The translations under genes and the position numbers were made by a program. DNA of 64,000 nt from contig JARBUI010000019.1 of the NCBI GenBank assembly GCA_029239755.1, positions 1 through 64,000 on the forward strand, given 5' to 3'. This document shows, piece after piece, positions 26,061 through 35,552 of this stretch. Position 1 is the stretch's first letter. Each line of letters starts with the position of its first letter. The DNA is from Clostridia bacterium (GTDB taxonomy: Bacteria; Bacillota; Clostridia; Lachnospirales; Cellulosilyticaceae). The notes beneath the pieces are model-generated. The model saw only the letters and a program-made list of their open reading frames with translations. It did not search any database and was not told the DNA's origin.

Positions 26061-26240
26061 ATGTCAAGCAGAAGTAATAAAAGTGCATTTGAATCTATGA
26101 AATATGAAGTTGCCAAAGAAGTTGGCGTTCCTTTAAAACAAGGATACAACGGAGATATTACTGCAAGAGAAGCTGGTAAAATCGGTGGCACAATTGTTCA
26201 AAAAGTATTTCAGAATTACAAAGGTTCAGCACAACAATAA
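26061..26240 (+). CDS. Small acid-soluble spore protein, alpha/beta type
   Basis: 59 residues beginning MSSRSNKSAFESMKYEV. KYEVAKEVGV is the first conserved block, with the GPR protease cleavage point after its Glu, and GYNGDITAREAGKIGGTIVQ is close to the second conserved block of the family. These proteins coat forespore DNA and protect it from UV and heat. GAGGGGG precedes the ATG. It is likely transcribed in the forespore by sigma G, but I did not find a clear promoter. It ends at a strong terminator. Confidence 0.95.
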   Translation: MSSRSNKSAFESMKYEVAKEVGVPLKQGYNGDITAREAGKIGGTIVQKVFQNYKGSAQQ

Positions 26241-26253
26241 TTAAAGGTAGTAA

Positions 26254-26310
26254 GATAAGAGCAGCCATCACAAGTTTAATAACTTGTTGATGGCTGCTCT
26301 TTATCTTCAT
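26254..26310. terminator. Strong bidirectional terminator
   Basis: GATAAGAGCAGCCATCA and its complement form an almost perfect stem of about 24 bp between the convergent SASP and dehydrogenase genes. T-rich sequence follows on the plus side, and the minus side is also weakly T-rich. Confidence 0.8.
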
Positions 26311-27267
26311 TTAGACTACTCTATTTCTGACTTCATGATTAAAGTATGCTTCTATATTTTTTACAACTTCTATTATAAGAAGCTCTCTTGCCTCAACACT
26401 TGCCCAGCCAATATGGGGTGTAATGAGCAATTTAGATTTATCTTCTACTTGAAACAAAGGATTGTCTTTAGTGATGGGCTCTTTTTCTAAAACATCAAGT
26501 GCTGCTGCCCCTATCATGTTTTCATTAAGTGCTTTGGCTAAATCAGCTTCGACCACAATAGACCCTCTCCCTAAATTAAGTAGAATAGCCTCCCTTTTCA
26601 TTTGAGCTAACTCGTTATATCCTATTAAATTTCTTGTGTTGTCATTAAGAGGAGCATGGATTGTAATAATGTCACTTTCCCTAAGAAGTGTCTTTAGATC
26701 TACTCTCTTGTAATGACTACTGTTATTCTCACCCGAAGTAGAATAGTAAATAATTTTCGCACCAAAGGCATCAGCAATTTTTGCTACTTCTTTGCCTATA
26801 GCACCCATCCCTATAATACCGATGGTCTTGTTTGCAAGTTCATGAAAAGGCCAAGCTATAAAGGCAAAGGTTTCACACTCTGTATAGTATTTATTTTTTA
26901 CATATTCATCATAGTCCTTAAGGTGTTCCATCATGTAAAAAAGCATAGCAAACGTGTGTTGCGCAACACTTTTGGTAGAATATCCAGCTACATTGGCTAC
27001 GCCTATACCTGCTTTTTCAGCGTAATCTGTGTCTATATTATTATAGCCTGTAGCTGTCAGTGCAATGAGTTTAAGCTTTGCTGCATCTTTAAGATTTTCT
27101 TCATTTAGTATCACCTTATTAGTAATAATAACATCCACGTCCCCAATACGTTCTTTAACCTGGTGCGGCAGCGTAAGGTCGTAGATGACTAGCTCTCCAC
27201 ATTTTTCAATTGGACGCACGTCTATATCTTTTCCAAGTGTTGCTGCATCTAATACACATATTTTCAT
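26311..27267 (-). CDS. D-2-hydroxyacid dehydrogenase (glycerate dehydrogenase-like)
   Basis: 318 residues, the NAD-dependent D-isomer 2-hydroxyacid dehydrogenase family. TIGIIGMGAIGKEVAKIADAFG (about 150-171) is the Rossmann nucleotide loop. The catalytic triad is visible as LNLGRGSIV (Arg), ALDVLEKEP (Glu) and ITPHIGWAS (His). The closest resemblance is to hydroxypyruvate/glycerate dehydrogenases, but the true substrate cannot be told from sequence. It is monocistronic and ends at a terminator shared with the SASP gene. Confidence 0.92.
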   Translation of the reverse strand: MKICVLDAATLGKDIDVRPIEKCGELVIYDLTLPHQVKERIGDVDVIITNKVILNEENLKDAAKLKLIALTATGYNNIDTDYAEKAGIGVANVAGYSTKSVAQHTFAMLFYMMEHLKDYDEYVKNKYYTECETFAFIAWPFHELANKTIGIIGMGAIGKEVAKIADAFGAKIIYYSTSGENNSSHYKRVDLKTLLRESDIITIHAPLNDNTRNLIGYNELAQMKREAILLNLGRGSIVVEADLAKALNENMIGAAALDVLEKEPITKDNPLFQVEDKSKLLITPHIGWASVEARELLIIEVVKNIEAYFNHEVRNRVV

Positions 27268-27300
27268 GTCGTTTCTCCTTATTATCCTGTCTATACTATC

Positions 27301-28206
27301 TTAGTCTTGGGAAATAACTTCTATTTCCGAAAGCACCCAGTCATAATCTCCTCTTGTAACAATACTGTTGCAATAGTCGCACTTTCCAGCTTGGTTAATA
27401 GAAATATTAGCGCCGCAATTAGGACACGCCGCAGCATCTACATGGTTATAAGTGCTTTTTACGCCTTGTTTTCTCATCATCTTCCACCTGTAAGTCATTG
27501 TAACAGGGAATTTATTATTTCCTTTAACGAGACTGCCAGTTTCATCATTAATAACATAGTCGATGAATCTTGCTTTAATAATAACATCTAAGTATTCGTA
27601 ATCTCCTTGCTTGCGGTAGCTTTGAATTTCTGTATTAAGAACACAAATATCTTCCATTTTATTAGTTGTTTTACTTGCGACATACTGGCTAAGCTGCATA
27701 TGGTGCATATTAAACAGAGCATCACTTTCAAAAGGCCTTGCTTCTTCCCACTTTTTATTCATCCAAGCCAGCTGTAGTCTCATAAACATATTTGTTATTT
27801 GACTGATAAACATCTGCTCAGAAAAATTAGGGTCTTCTTCAATAAGCTGGCGAATACTTTGTCTGTCTATACTATAACTCTCATCCATATAACTTCTGAC
27901 TGGTTCACTAGAAGTCCCCATTGTCCCTTGATTTCCTCTTGCATATTTAAAATAAAGAATACCTAAGACAATAATAATAATCCATCCTACTGGCCCTAGC
28001 CTCAAAATTAAGGATATCAGATAAAAAAGTTCAAAACTATTGGTTCTATAACTTCCACCTGAACCTCCGCTTCCTCTATTTCGACCTACATTATTTCCTA
28101 CATCTGCAAAAGTCATCATGGGCAGCAGGACAACCAGCATAATCACAATAATCCCAATAATAATCCACTTATACTTTTCTATACTCGCCTTAATAGATAT
28201 ATTCAT
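27301..28206 (-). CDS. Tim44-like domain membrane protein with zinc ribbon
   Basis: 301 residues. A membrane helix near 14-33 ends in a signal-peptide-like TFADVG, then a glycine/serine-rich linker (NRGSGGSGGSYR), a second helix (about 75-90, WIIIIVLGILYF), a Tim44-like domain (about 115-245, with FISQITNMFMRLQLAW and the YEYLDVIIKARFIDYV strand) and a C-terminal zinc ribbon CPNCGANISINQAGKCDYC. Tim44-like domains bind lipid or hold membrane-protein complexes. It lies 15 bases after the SPFH gene, with which it probably works. Confidence 0.88.
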   Translation of the reverse strand: MNISIKASIEKYKWIIIGIIVIMLVVLLPMMTFADVGNNVGRNRGSGGSGGSYRTNSFELFYLISLILRLGPVGWIIIIVLGILYFKYARGNQGTMGTSSEPVRSYMDESYSIDRQSIRQLIEEDPNFSEQMFISQITNMFMRLQLAWMNKKWEEARPFESDALFNMHHMQLSQYVASKTTNKMEDICVLNTEIQSYRKQGDYEYLDVIIKARFIDYVINDETGSLVKGNNKFPVTMTYRWKMMRKQGVKSTYNHVDAAACPNCGANISINQAGKCDYCNSIVTRGDYDWVLSEIEVISQD

Positions 28207-28221
28207 AATGGCTCCTCTTCA

Positions 28222-29358
28222 TTATACAGATTTTGTGCCGCATTCAGGACAAAATTTAACACCATCAGGTAGCTTCGATCCACATTCCGAGCAGAACTTT
28301 ACTTTTGGTTTAGCGATCTCCACTTTGTTTCCGCATTCAGGACAAAATTTAGAAGTCTCAGCAATACTCGCCTTACAGTTAGAACAGCTAATCACGCCCT
28401 CTGATTTTGCACTATTTGCCCTATCTGACTGCATCGCAGCAGGGATAATAGTCTCTGTTGGCATTTGGGGCGTCTGTCCTAAGTTCCCTAGATTTTGGAG
28501 TCCTCCTGCAAAAGTATTTCCCATATGGAGTCCCATACCTAATCCCATTCCGCCCTGGATCATAGCATTAAGTCCCTCATTTTGTGTAGATTTTTCCATA
28601 ATATCCAGTTGTCTTAGAATCTGCATCTTGGTCAGCTTATCGCCCTGGATACTGCCAAGCATATTCATACTGGTAAGTTCTTTTAAAGCCTTTTCTATTT
28701 CCTCAGGTAAACTAATATTTCCAATTGTAAAGTTTGTAATGGTAAGTCCGAGTGCCTTAAACGAATCACTTACGGTAACTTGAAGCGCCTCTCCTATTTC
28801 ATTATAGTTTGACGCAATTTGAGCAACTGTAATACTTAGACTGCCTACAATATCTGCAAATTTAGTTACAATAAATTCTCTTAGTTGATCTCTGATACTT
28901 TCTAAAGTATAGCGTGATCTGGTGCTAGATACTGTTGCAACAAACTTTGCAGGTTCTTCTATATGAAAGGTATACGTTCCAAAGGCGCGGACTTGTACTT
29001 GACCATATTCTTTATCTGGTATCCAAATTGGACTTTGAGTTCCCCATTTATTATTTAAGAAATCTTTTGTATTAACAAAAAATATGTCTGATTTAAAAGG
29101 TGATTTAAAACCAAATGCCCATCCCTTTAAGTCTCCAAGAATAGGTAAATTATCTGTTTCTAATTTATAGGTACCAGGACCAAATACATCAGCTAACTGA
29201 CCCTTTTCAATAAAAACTGCTGTTTGACCAGGTCTTACAATAAGCTGCCCTCCGTATTGTATTTCCTGATCTTCCATAGGATACATATACACCAAAGTAT
29301 CATGACTATCATCAAGCCACTGAATAATATCCAAAAACTGCTTCTTAATAAATCCCAT
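28222..29358 (-). CDS. SPFH-domain protein with zinc-ribbon tail, YdjI-like
   Basis: 378 residues. The N-terminal about 230 residues form a virion-core/SPFH-like domain (LIVRPGQTAVFIEKGQLADVFGPGTYKL-type start, then FEKSDIFFVNTKDF-like strands), without a membrane helix. A glycine/methionine-rich helix (GGMGLGMGLHMGNTFAGG) links to three C-terminal CxxC pairs: CSNCKAS...FCPECG, FCSECG and FCPECG. It resembles Bacillus YdjI, which gathers at membrane lesions with a phage-shock partner. Co-transcription with the Tim44-like gene suggests a two-part envelope-stress unit; that is inference. Confidence 0.9.
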   Translation of the reverse strand: MGFIKKQFLDIIQWLDDSHDTLVYMYPMEDQEIQYGGQLIVRPGQTAVFIEKGQLADVFGPGTYKLETDNLPILGDLKGWAFGFKSPFKSDIFFVNTKDFLNNKWGTQSPIWIPDKEYGQVQVRAFGTYTFHIEEPAKFVATVSSTRSRYTLESIRDQLREFIVTKFADIVGSLSITVAQIASNYNEIGEALQVTVSDSFKALGLTITNFTIGNISLPEEIEKALKELTSMNMLGSIQGDKLTKMQILRQLDIMEKSTQNEGLNAMIQGGMGLGMGLHMGNTFAGGLQNLGNLGQTPQMPTETIIPAAMQSDRANSAKSEGVISCSNCKASIAETSKFCPECGNKVEIAKPKVKFCSECGSKLPDGVKFCPECGTKSV

Positions 29359-29469
29359 TTTACATCCTCCTTATTACTGCATTTTAAAAGCCACATTCAT
29401 TAATTTATTATAGCAAAATCTTCCTTTAATTTCTATGCTTATACAACCTCTAATCATCTTATTTAACTA

Positions 29470-29497
29470 AAAAACAAGGTAGGCATATAAGCCTACC
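29470..29497 (-). terminator. Terminator after the aminopeptidase gene
   Basis: A GGTAGGC/GCCTACC stem with a six-base loop, followed by TTGTTTT on the minus strand, 28 bases after the stop codon. The stem is almost the same as the one after hflC. Confidence 0.7.
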
Positions 29498-29525
29498 GTT
29501 ACATTATTTATAAAATATGCTGCTA

Positions 29526-30755
29526 TTAAAAAGCCCATTCTCCATCTTTAAGTATGCAGAATACTTCCCCTTGTTCAGTAGTTGCTTCAATAGTCATCTC
29601 GCCGCAGCCTACCATAAAGTCTTCATGTATCATAGAAGTATTGGCTCCAACTTTTTCTAATTCATCTTTATTCATTTTCGTTCCATCTTTTAGATTCGTC
29701 GGATAACAATGTCCTATTGCAAAATGACAGGAAGCATTCTCATCAAATAAGGTGTTAAAGAAAATGGTATTAGACGCTGAAATAGGTGATCCATGAGGCA
29801 CAATAGCAGCTTCCCCAAGATAATGAGAACCTTCATCTGTTTCAATCAGTTCTTTAAGCATGCCTTCACCTGTTTTAGCACTGCACTTAACGATTTTACC
29901 TTTTTCAAAGGTAAGCGTAAAATCCTCTATTAAATTGCCGCTGTAGTTAAATGGCTTTGTAGAAGTAAGTGTCCCTTCTACCCCGTATTTATAGGGTATG
30001 GTGAAAATTTCTTCTGTTGGCATATTGGCTACAAAGTATGTTCCCTTTGTACTATTTTCGCCGCCTCCGAGCCATATATGGTCTTTTGGTAATTCTACCG
30101 TTAGATCCGTTCCTGGGGCTGTGTATTTAAGAGACTTAATACGTTTACTATTTAAGTACTCACATTTAGCGGCCAAATTATCGGTATGCTCTTTCCATGC
30201 TTTAGTAGGATCTTCTGCATAAATACGGGTCACTTCAAAAATCTTATCCCATAATAATCGGATACTCTCTTCCTCAGATACATTTGGAAACAATTTTCTG
30301 CTCCAAGCAGCTGTAGGAATAGATACAACACACCATGTTACATCTGAATTAGTAATATACCTCTTGTAGGTCTCTAAAGCCTTCCCGGTAGCTCTTTGAT
30401 ACGCAATTACTTTCCCGGGGTCAACATCTTTTAAAAGATCAGGGTTGCTCGCACTGATATTGATAAATGCTGCATTTTTTTCTGCAAGCTCATTATACCC
30501 ATGTGCTATCCAAGCTGGAAATTCCCCAAGTGTTTCCACTGTTGCATAGGTATAGGTAAGCTTTGTTATCTCTTCATCATTATAGTCAACATAGACCCTT
30601 TTTGCTCCAGCCTCATAGGCATACTTTGTAAGTTCTCTTGCAAAAGCAGCTCCTTCAAGCGGTGATTTAATCATCAAACACTGATCTTTTTGTATATTGA
30701 CACCTACTTTAATGATAAGCTGTGCATATTTCTTCAGACTTTCTTCAAAATTCAT
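29526..30755 (-). CDS. M29-family aminopeptidase (AmpS/PepS type)
   Basis: 409 residues, the usual length. It removes N-terminal residues from peptides using two metal ions. The metal ligands can be placed in EGTLTS and AAIVPHGSPIS (Glu/His region), HFAIGHCYP (His), and MIHEDFMVG (His-x-Asp). VELPKDHIWLGGG and the C-terminal GCGEMTIEATTEQGE are also typical. It is cytosolic. It lies 20 bases after a small DUF4250 gene, so the two may be co-transcribed. Confidence 0.93.
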   Translation of the reverse strand: MNFEESLKKYAQLIIKVGVNIQKDQCLMIKSPLEGAAFARELTKYAYEAGAKRVYVDYNDEEITKLTYTYATVETLGEFPAWIAHGYNELAEKNAAFINISASNPDLLKDVDPGKVIAYQRATGKALETYKRYITNSDVTWCVVSIPTAAWSRKLFPNVSEEESIRLLWDKIFEVTRIYAEDPTKAWKEHTDNLAAKCEYLNSKRIKSLKYTAPGTDLTVELPKDHIWLGGGENSTKGTYFVANMPTEEIFTIPYKYGVEGTLTSTKPFNYSGNLIEDFTLTFEKGKIVKCSAKTGEGMLKELIETDEGSHYLGEAAIVPHGSPISASNTIFFNTLFDENASCHFAIGHCYPTNLKDGTKMNKDELEKVGANTSMIHEDFMVGCGEMTIEATTEQGEVFCILKDGEWAF

Positions 30756-30775
30756 AGTTCACTCCCTCCTTCTTA

Positions 30776-30958
30776 CTACTTACTAATAAATTGATTAAGC
30801 TTCGCATCATATTCATAGTCTATAGCTTTTAGCCTTGATATAATGTCTTCTATGTTTTTATCATAAGTAAGACATAAATCCTGCAGTGTATCTGATTCAT
30901 CTCGTAATTTCATATTGACTATACTAAGCAGCAAATATGGATCTTTCGCATCTAACAT
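30776..30958 (-). CDS. DUF4250 domain protein
   Basis: 60 residues. DPYLLLSIVNMKLRDESDTL followed by LCLTYDKNIEDIISRLKAIDYEYD matches the DUF4250 family, short proteins of Clostridia with no assigned function. It is predicted to be helical and soluble. The start has an AAAGGGAAAG ribosome-binding site. It precedes the aminopeptidase by 20 bases and follows the histidine kinase gene by 58. Confidence 0.88.
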   Translation of the reverse strand: MLDAKDPYLLLSIVNMKLRDESDTLQDLCLTYDKNIEDIISRLKAIDYEYDAKLNQFISK

Positions 30959-31016
30959 ATTCTTTCCCTTTCTTCATTTGTTTATGAGTATCATTTTCTT
31001 AAATGCATTAATTAGC

Positions 31017-32459
31017 TTAACTTTTAATACCTAGCTTCATATAGGACTTAACCTTAGTTCCTATATTTCCGGGAGTATTCCCCAGCTCTTCAATAGGAAT
31101 AATGACAGTGACCTTAGTTCCCTTGCCTTCTGTGCTCTCTATATCAATCTTACCTTTATGAAGTTCAATGATTCTTTTAACAATTGTAAGCCCAAGTCCG
31201 CTTCCCTCATGCTTCTCCCTGCTTTTATCTCCCCGGTACATTCTTTCAAAAACATATGGCAAATCTTCTTTAGCTATACCTATTCCAGTATCTTCTATTA
31301 TAATACTACATTCCTTATTTCTAGTCATTGTTGTAACGATAATTTCTCCCTTTTTATCCGTAAACTTAAAAGCGTTTGAAAGAAGGTTCATCCAAAGCTG
31401 CTTGATCGAATCCCTATCAGCTAATATGATTACATTCTGAGAGGCACTATCATTTAACTGATACTTTATTTTTTTCTCTTTAGCTACTATTTTAAATGCA
31501 TCAAATACATCTTTTATACTTTCATTTAAGCTCAGCGGCCTCATTTCCATATTATTTTCAGCCTCTTCTGCATTTTTAAGCTTGTCTAAATTATTAAGCA
31601 GTTTACCAAAACGTACCACCTCTTTATAGAGCAGCTGCATTTGTTCTTCATCTATCGGATAAAATCCATCAATCATAGCCTCTAAATTACTCTGCAAAAT
31701 ATGCAGTGGGGTTCTGATTTCATGCGATACATCTGATATGAGTTTTTTTCTTATGGTATCTTGACTTTCAAGTCTTTGAGCTAAGTAGTTCATACTATAT
31801 CTTAAAGTTTCTATTTCTTTAATCTTACTTTTACAGTGATATCTTGCACTGAGCTTGCCATCAGCAAGATCTATAGATGTTTTGGAAATACCATAAATAT
31901 GATGCGTGAAGAGTCTGGAAATATAAAGGCCTAATAGACTAAAAAAACCTAAAATTATAGTACCGCACCAGAGTATTGTGCGATTAACATTTGCTTGAAA
32001 CATAAGATCATTGGTAGATAAAATGGCTGAACTATAGTAGCCTATCCTTGCATATCCAACTAATACACCAGCTTTACTATAAATCGGTCTGTCCTCAAAG
32101 CGATAAGGCAGGGCATTATAGGGTATGAGCACTTTATCATTTTTCTTAATCTTATCTAGCAGCTGCTCCTGGGTTGTTCCCCAAATAAATTTTTTATCTG
32201 GTGTTAGTACAGAAATTGCAAAATTGCCCATATACGTTTCAATAATAAGTTCCTGTCCTATATTATGATTCCACTCATCAACTTCATATAAATCCTGCAG
32301 CACACCTACAATGGCATCACCTGCCCTTTTAATATTTGCCATTGTATAGACTTCAAAATGTCTTTGAATCGAGATATTAACAGCATATGAGATAGTAAAA
32401 ATAATGAAAGTACCCAAGGTTAATAAAATCCCAAATACTTGTTTACGCATCGTAATCAT
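31017..32459 (-). CDS. Sensor histidine kinase
   Basis: 480 residues. A membrane helix (about 7-28), an extracellular sensor region (about 29-160), a second helix (about 161-183) and a HAMP linker lead to the kinase. The H box is SDVSHEIRTPLHILQ (phosphorylated His about 245), the N box LLSNAFKFTDK, G1 IEDTGIGIAKEDLPYVFERM and G2 GSGLGLTIVKRI. It overlaps the response regulator gene by four bases (ATGA-type), so the two form a pair. The sensed signal is not evident. Confidence 0.95.
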   Translation of the reverse strand: MITMRKQVFGILLTLGTFIIFTISYAVNISIQRHFEVYTMANIKRAGDAIVGVLQDLYEVDEWNHNIGQELIIETYMGNFAISVLTPDKKFIWGTTQEQLLDKIKKNDKVLIPYNALPYRFEDRPIYSKAGVLVGYARIGYYSSAILSTNDLMFQANVNRTILWCGTIILGFFSLLGLYISRLFTHHIYGISKTSIDLADGKLSARYHCKSKIKEIETLRYSMNYLAQRLESQDTIRKKLISDVSHEIRTPLHILQSNLEAMIDGFYPIDEEQMQLLYKEVVRFGKLLNNLDKLKNAEEAENNMEMRPLSLNESIKDVFDAFKIVAKEKKIKYQLNDSASQNVIILADRDSIKQLWMNLLSNAFKFTDKKGEIIVTTMTRNKECSIIIEDTGIGIAKEDLPYVFERMYRGDKSREKHEGSGLGLTIVKRIIELHKGKIDIESTEGKGTKVTVIIPIEELGNTPGNIGTKVKSYMKLGIKS

Positions 32460-33142
32460 GTTGCGTCCCCTTCAAACTTGTAACCTATACCTGTAACAGT
32501 CTTAATATATTTTGGCGTTTTAGTATCCTGCTCTATCTTTTTCCTAAGGTTCTTAATGTGGACATCAATCGTTCGGTCAAATCCGTCAAAATCTATCCCC
32601 ATAACGGCTTCTATGAGCTGGTCTCTTGTAAAGACTCTTCCTGGTGAACTTGCTAGTTCATAAAGCAGCTCAAACTCATTTGGAGTCAGCGGAATCTCTT
32701 CATTATCAACCTTTATTACCCGTTCCTCCAGGTAAATTTTCAAACGCCCTTTATCAAATATAAGTATATCTTTGTTTTCTTCCCTTTGTTTTCGCATATC
32801 AAGAGCTTTAACTCTTGCAACAACTTCTCTTGGACTAACGGGCTTAACAAGATATTCATCTGCCCCTATAGTAAAGCCGTCTATTTTACTGTCTAGATTC
32901 CCTTTTGCAGTGATCATAAAGATATAAGTATTTGATATTTGTCTCATTTCTTTACATATATCTTCTCCTTGAATATCTGGGAGCATTAAATCCAGCAAAA
33001 CAATGTCTATTTTCTGATGATAAAATATATCAAGTCCCTCTCTGCCCGTATAGCAGGTATAGACTTTATACCCTTCCTTTTCAAGATACTTTGTCATAAT
33101 ATCTGCTACCCTTGCTTCATCTTCAATAATTAATATATTCAT
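32456..33142 (-). CDS. OmpR-family response regulator
   Basis: 228 residues with the ATG (MNILIIEDEARV) placed after AAGGGTGAG; a TTG six codons earlier overlaps that site. The receiver domain has the acidic pair in IIEDE, the phosphorylated Asp in DIVLLDLMLPD (about 52) and Lys in YLVKPVSPREV. The C-terminal winged helix (about 130-228) contains LTPNEFELLYELASSPGRVFTRDQL and RTIDVHIKNLRKKIE. It is encoded directly before its kinase. Target genes are unknown. Confidence 0.96.
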   Translation of the reverse strand: MNILIIEDEARVADIMTKYLEKEGYKVYTCYTGREGLDIFYHQKIDIVLLDLMLPDIQGEDICKEMRQISNTYIFMITAKGNLDSKIDGFTIGADEYLVKPVSPREVVARVKALDMRKQREENKDILIFDKGRLKIYLEERVIKVDNEEIPLTPNEFELLYELASSPGRVFTRDQLIEAVMGIDFDGFDRTIDVHIKNLRKKIEQDTKTPKYIKTVTGIGYKFEGDAT

Positions 33143-33337
33143 AAGGCTCACCCTTTTCAATTAAGTTTTATCTTACCTCTCATAATACTATTTACTATCT
33201 TTTATTATAAACCAAGTATATGAAGAAAATTAAAAGTTTGGCTTAAATACAATAACTTATTTTTCAAGTACATTAATTGTTGATAATTTTTAGTTTATAC
33301 TTTACAATAGTAAATATATTGGTAAGGGGGCGTTAAA

Positions 33338-33571
33338 ATGAAATATTCATTTGATGATAAAAACCATTTAATAGATTTTATATGTACTGAGATAATTACA
33401 ACAGCTGAGGCTACTTCAATACTGAATTGTTCACGGCAATATCTTGATGAACTTGTAAGCAAAGGTAAGATTACCCCTATCAAAACAATTAATCGCGTAC
33501 GACTATACTGGAAAAATGACATAATTGATTTACTAAACAAGAAAATGGACATTAAAAAAGCTAGCCTCTAA
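33338..33571 (+). CDS. Small excisionase/MerR-like HTH protein
   Basis: 77 residues. ITTAEATSILNCSRQYLDELVSKGKITPIKTINRVRLYWKNDIIDLL is a helix-turn-helix of the excisionase/HTH_17 type: a two-helix reader followed by a strand and the usual wing. GGGGG lies eight bases before the ATG. It converges on ftsH; the two coding ends overlap by four bases and share a hairpin. No integrase is next to it, so it may be a stand-alone regulator rather than a phage relic. Confidence 0.8.
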   Translation: MKYSFDDKNHLIDFICTEIITTAEATSILNCSRQYLDELVSKGKITPIKTINRVRLYWKNDIIDLLNKKMDIKKASL

Positions 33572-33586
33572 TAAAAGAAGCTAGCT
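33554..33586 (-). terminator. Terminator overlapping two convergent gene ends
   Basis: AGCTAGCTTC pairs with GAGGCTAGCT and is followed by six T residues on the minus strand. The stem includes the stop codons of both the HTH gene and ftsH. Confidence 0.7.
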
Positions 33587-35307
33587 ATTTCTGACTCTTC
33601 AAGAGTCTCTTTTTCTAAAAGAGCTTGTGTAAGTTCATCTAAAATACCTCTATGATCTATAATTAAATCTTTAGTTTCATGATACAGCCTTTTCATTTCC
33701 TCTGAGCACTTCTTCACTAATGAGGTATTATCTAACGTATCTTGTCCCATAATGATTCCTAGATTAATGAGTCCCACTTCTTCATCCATGCCATACTTTA
33801 CAATATAGTCTTTTATATACTGACTGGCTTTTTCGATATCATTACTTGCACCAGTAGTGACATTTTCCACACCAAATACAATTTCTTCTGCTGCTCTGCC
33901 CGCCAAACTTATTTTAATCTGATTAAGAATCTCTTTTTTGGTCAAATACATTTTATCCTTTGGAATATTCATGCTAAAGCCGCCGGCTCCCTTAGTGCTG
34001 GGAATAATCGTAACCTTAGCCACACTATTATCCGGAGCAACAAGTTTCGTGACAAGTGCATGTCCCGCTTCATGAAATGCTGTTATTTCTCTGTCTAATT
34101 GAGTGATAGAGCTTCTGTCCTTCTTTTCTTTTCCAGCAATAACTGTATAAAAAGCTGTCTGGATATCTTGTTTCTCAATAACTGAAATATTACTTTTAGC
34201 AGCTGAAATAGCTGCTTCATTCAGAAGATTTTCAAGCATCGCTCCTGTAAAATAAACGGTCTGCTTAGCAAGTGCTTTTGTATCCACATCATCTGAGATA
34301 GGTTTATTTTTGAGATGTAGTTTAATAATCTGTTCCCTTGCGTTAACATCTGGATATCCAACTTCAATATGCCTGTCAAATCTTCCCGGCCTAAGAAGTG
34401 CATCATCCAGCATATCAAGTCTATTAGTCGCTGCAATAATCACAATGCCTTCATCTTCCTTAAATCCAGACATTTCTGTTAGAAGTGCATTAAGTGTCTG
34501 ATCCTTTTCATCATTGCTATTAGCTGCATTATGACTTCTCTTTTTTCCTATTGCATCTATCTCATCAATAAAAATAACTGCCTTCTTATGTTTCCTAGCT
34601 TCTGCAAAAATTTCTCTTACCCTGCTTGCTCCTACTCCTACATATAACTGCACAAAATCTGATCCACTTACCGAGAAAAAGGCTACATCAGCCTCTTTAG
34701 CAATAGCTTTTGCCATAAGCGTCTTACCTGTCCCTGGCGGTCCGTAGAGGATAATGCCTTTTGGCATTCTAGCACCCATCTTAACGTACTTATCAGGACT
34801 TTTTATAAAGTCTATAACATCCTGTACTTGTTCTTTTGCTTCAACGTTCCCAGCAATATTTGAAAAATCTTGGGTAAGCCTATTGGCTTCAACAGGACTA
34901 GCACTTAAACTCATCATACCGCCGCCCATACCACGCTTTTTGGCATTTGCGAATATAAAAACACCTAAACCAACAAAAAGAAGCATACTAAAAATAGATT
35001 GAGCAAAGTAGGAGCTACTATTACTGCTTTCAGTAACTTTCACACCACTAAGCAGCAATTTTTCTTTGAATCCTTCTACCCTGGGGTTATCCGTAAGATA
35101 AGTTGACTCATCCCCAACTTGCTTAAATTTTAATTTTGCATCACTGCTTATGATGACTTCTTCGATTTGTTTTTCATTCATCATTGTTAAAAACTGTGTA
35201 TAATTCACATCTGACAGCCTAGAATGTTTATTAATATAAATCCCTACTACAACTGCTATCAGTACTACACCTATCATGATATATCTTAAATACTTTTTTT
35301 TAGTCAT
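33568..35307 (-). CDS. ftsH: FtsH-type membrane AAA+ zinc metalloprotease
   Basis: 579 residues, with the ATG seven bases after GGAGG. Two membrane helices (about 8-26 and 103-121) flank a short extracytoplasmic domain. The AAA+ module has Walker A GPPGTGKT (about 186-193), Walker [10 protein letters not shown] and the second region of homology [15 protein letters not shown]. The zinc protease motif is HEAGH (about 395-399). It degrades unstable membrane and regulatory proteins. At this length it lacks the long C-terminal tail of many FtsH proteins and may be a second copy in the genome. hflKC, its usual partners, are also in the window. Confidence 0.94.
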   Translation of the reverse strand: MTKKKYLRYIMIGVVLIAVVVGIYINKHSRLSDVNYTQFLTMMNEKQIEEVIISSDAKLKFKQVGDESTYLTDNPRVEGFKEKLLLSGVKVTESSNSSSYFAQSIFSMLLFVGLGVFIFANAKKRGMGGGMMSLSASPVEANRLTQDFSNIAGNVEAKEQVQDVIDFIKSPDKYVKMGARMPKGIILYGPPGTGKTLMAKAIAKEADVAFFSVSGSDFVQLYVGVGASRVREIFAEARKHKKAVIFIDEIDAIGKKRSHNAANSNDEKDQTLNALLTEMSGFKEDEGIVIIAATNRLDMLDDALLRPGRFDRHIEVGYPDVNAREQIIKLHLKNKPISDDVDTKALAKQTVYFTGAMLENLLNEAAISAAKSNISVIEKQDIQTAFYTVIAGKEKKDRSSITQLDREITAFHEAGHALVTKLVAPDNSVAKVTIIPSTKGAGGFSMNIPKDKMYLTKKEILNQIKISLAGRAAEEIVFGVENVTTGASNDIEKASQYIKDYIVKYGMDEEVGLINLGIIMGQDTLDNTSLVKKCSEEMKRLYHETKDLIIDHRGILDELTQALLEKETLEESEIASFFY

Positions 35308-35435
35308 GCTGCAGCCTCCCACGATTAGATAACTCTCTATGTTTATAATAGGGGGTATCCCTAATTGCATTATACTTTACATAAGTTCCTCTATGCATTA
35401 GTGTTTATATGGTAATAGCCATCCTAAAAAAGCAT

Positions 35436-35541
35436 AAAAAAAGTGGAGAAAGACGACGGGTCTTTCTCCATGAGAGAAGGTATTTTATTCTAGGGGTAGC
35501 AAATAGTTTCATATTTGCCGTAACATCTGGGGGAAGTTACA
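35436..35541 (-). ncRNA. Candidate small RNA with C-rich loops
   Basis: A TATAAT (35547-35552, minus strand) is followed after about seven bases by a compact transcript of about 105 bases without an ORF. It can fold as hairpin 1 (GTAAC...GTTAC, loop with TTCCCCCAGAT), hairpin 2 (GCAAAT...ATTTGC), a single-stranded ACCCCTAG, and a terminator hairpin (TGGAGAAAGAC and GTCTTTCTCCA around a short loop) followed by seven T residues. C-rich unpaired motifs are characteristic of Firmicute trans-acting sRNAs that block G-rich ribosome-binding sites. No known Rfam family is recognised, so identity is inference. Confidence 0.5.
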
Positions 35542-35546
35542 AACAT

Positions 35547-35552
35547 ATTATA
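35547..35552 (-). promoter_or_regulatory. -10 element of the candidate small RNA
   Basis: TATAAT on the minus strand in the context TTGCTATAATATG, giving a transcript start near 35540. No strong -35 is visible 17 bases upstream. Confidence 0.4.

Noticed and set aside
33338-33571. Excisionase-like gene as evidence of a prophage
   Set aside because: No integrase, portal, capsid or lysis gene is nearby, and the flanking genes are chromosomal.
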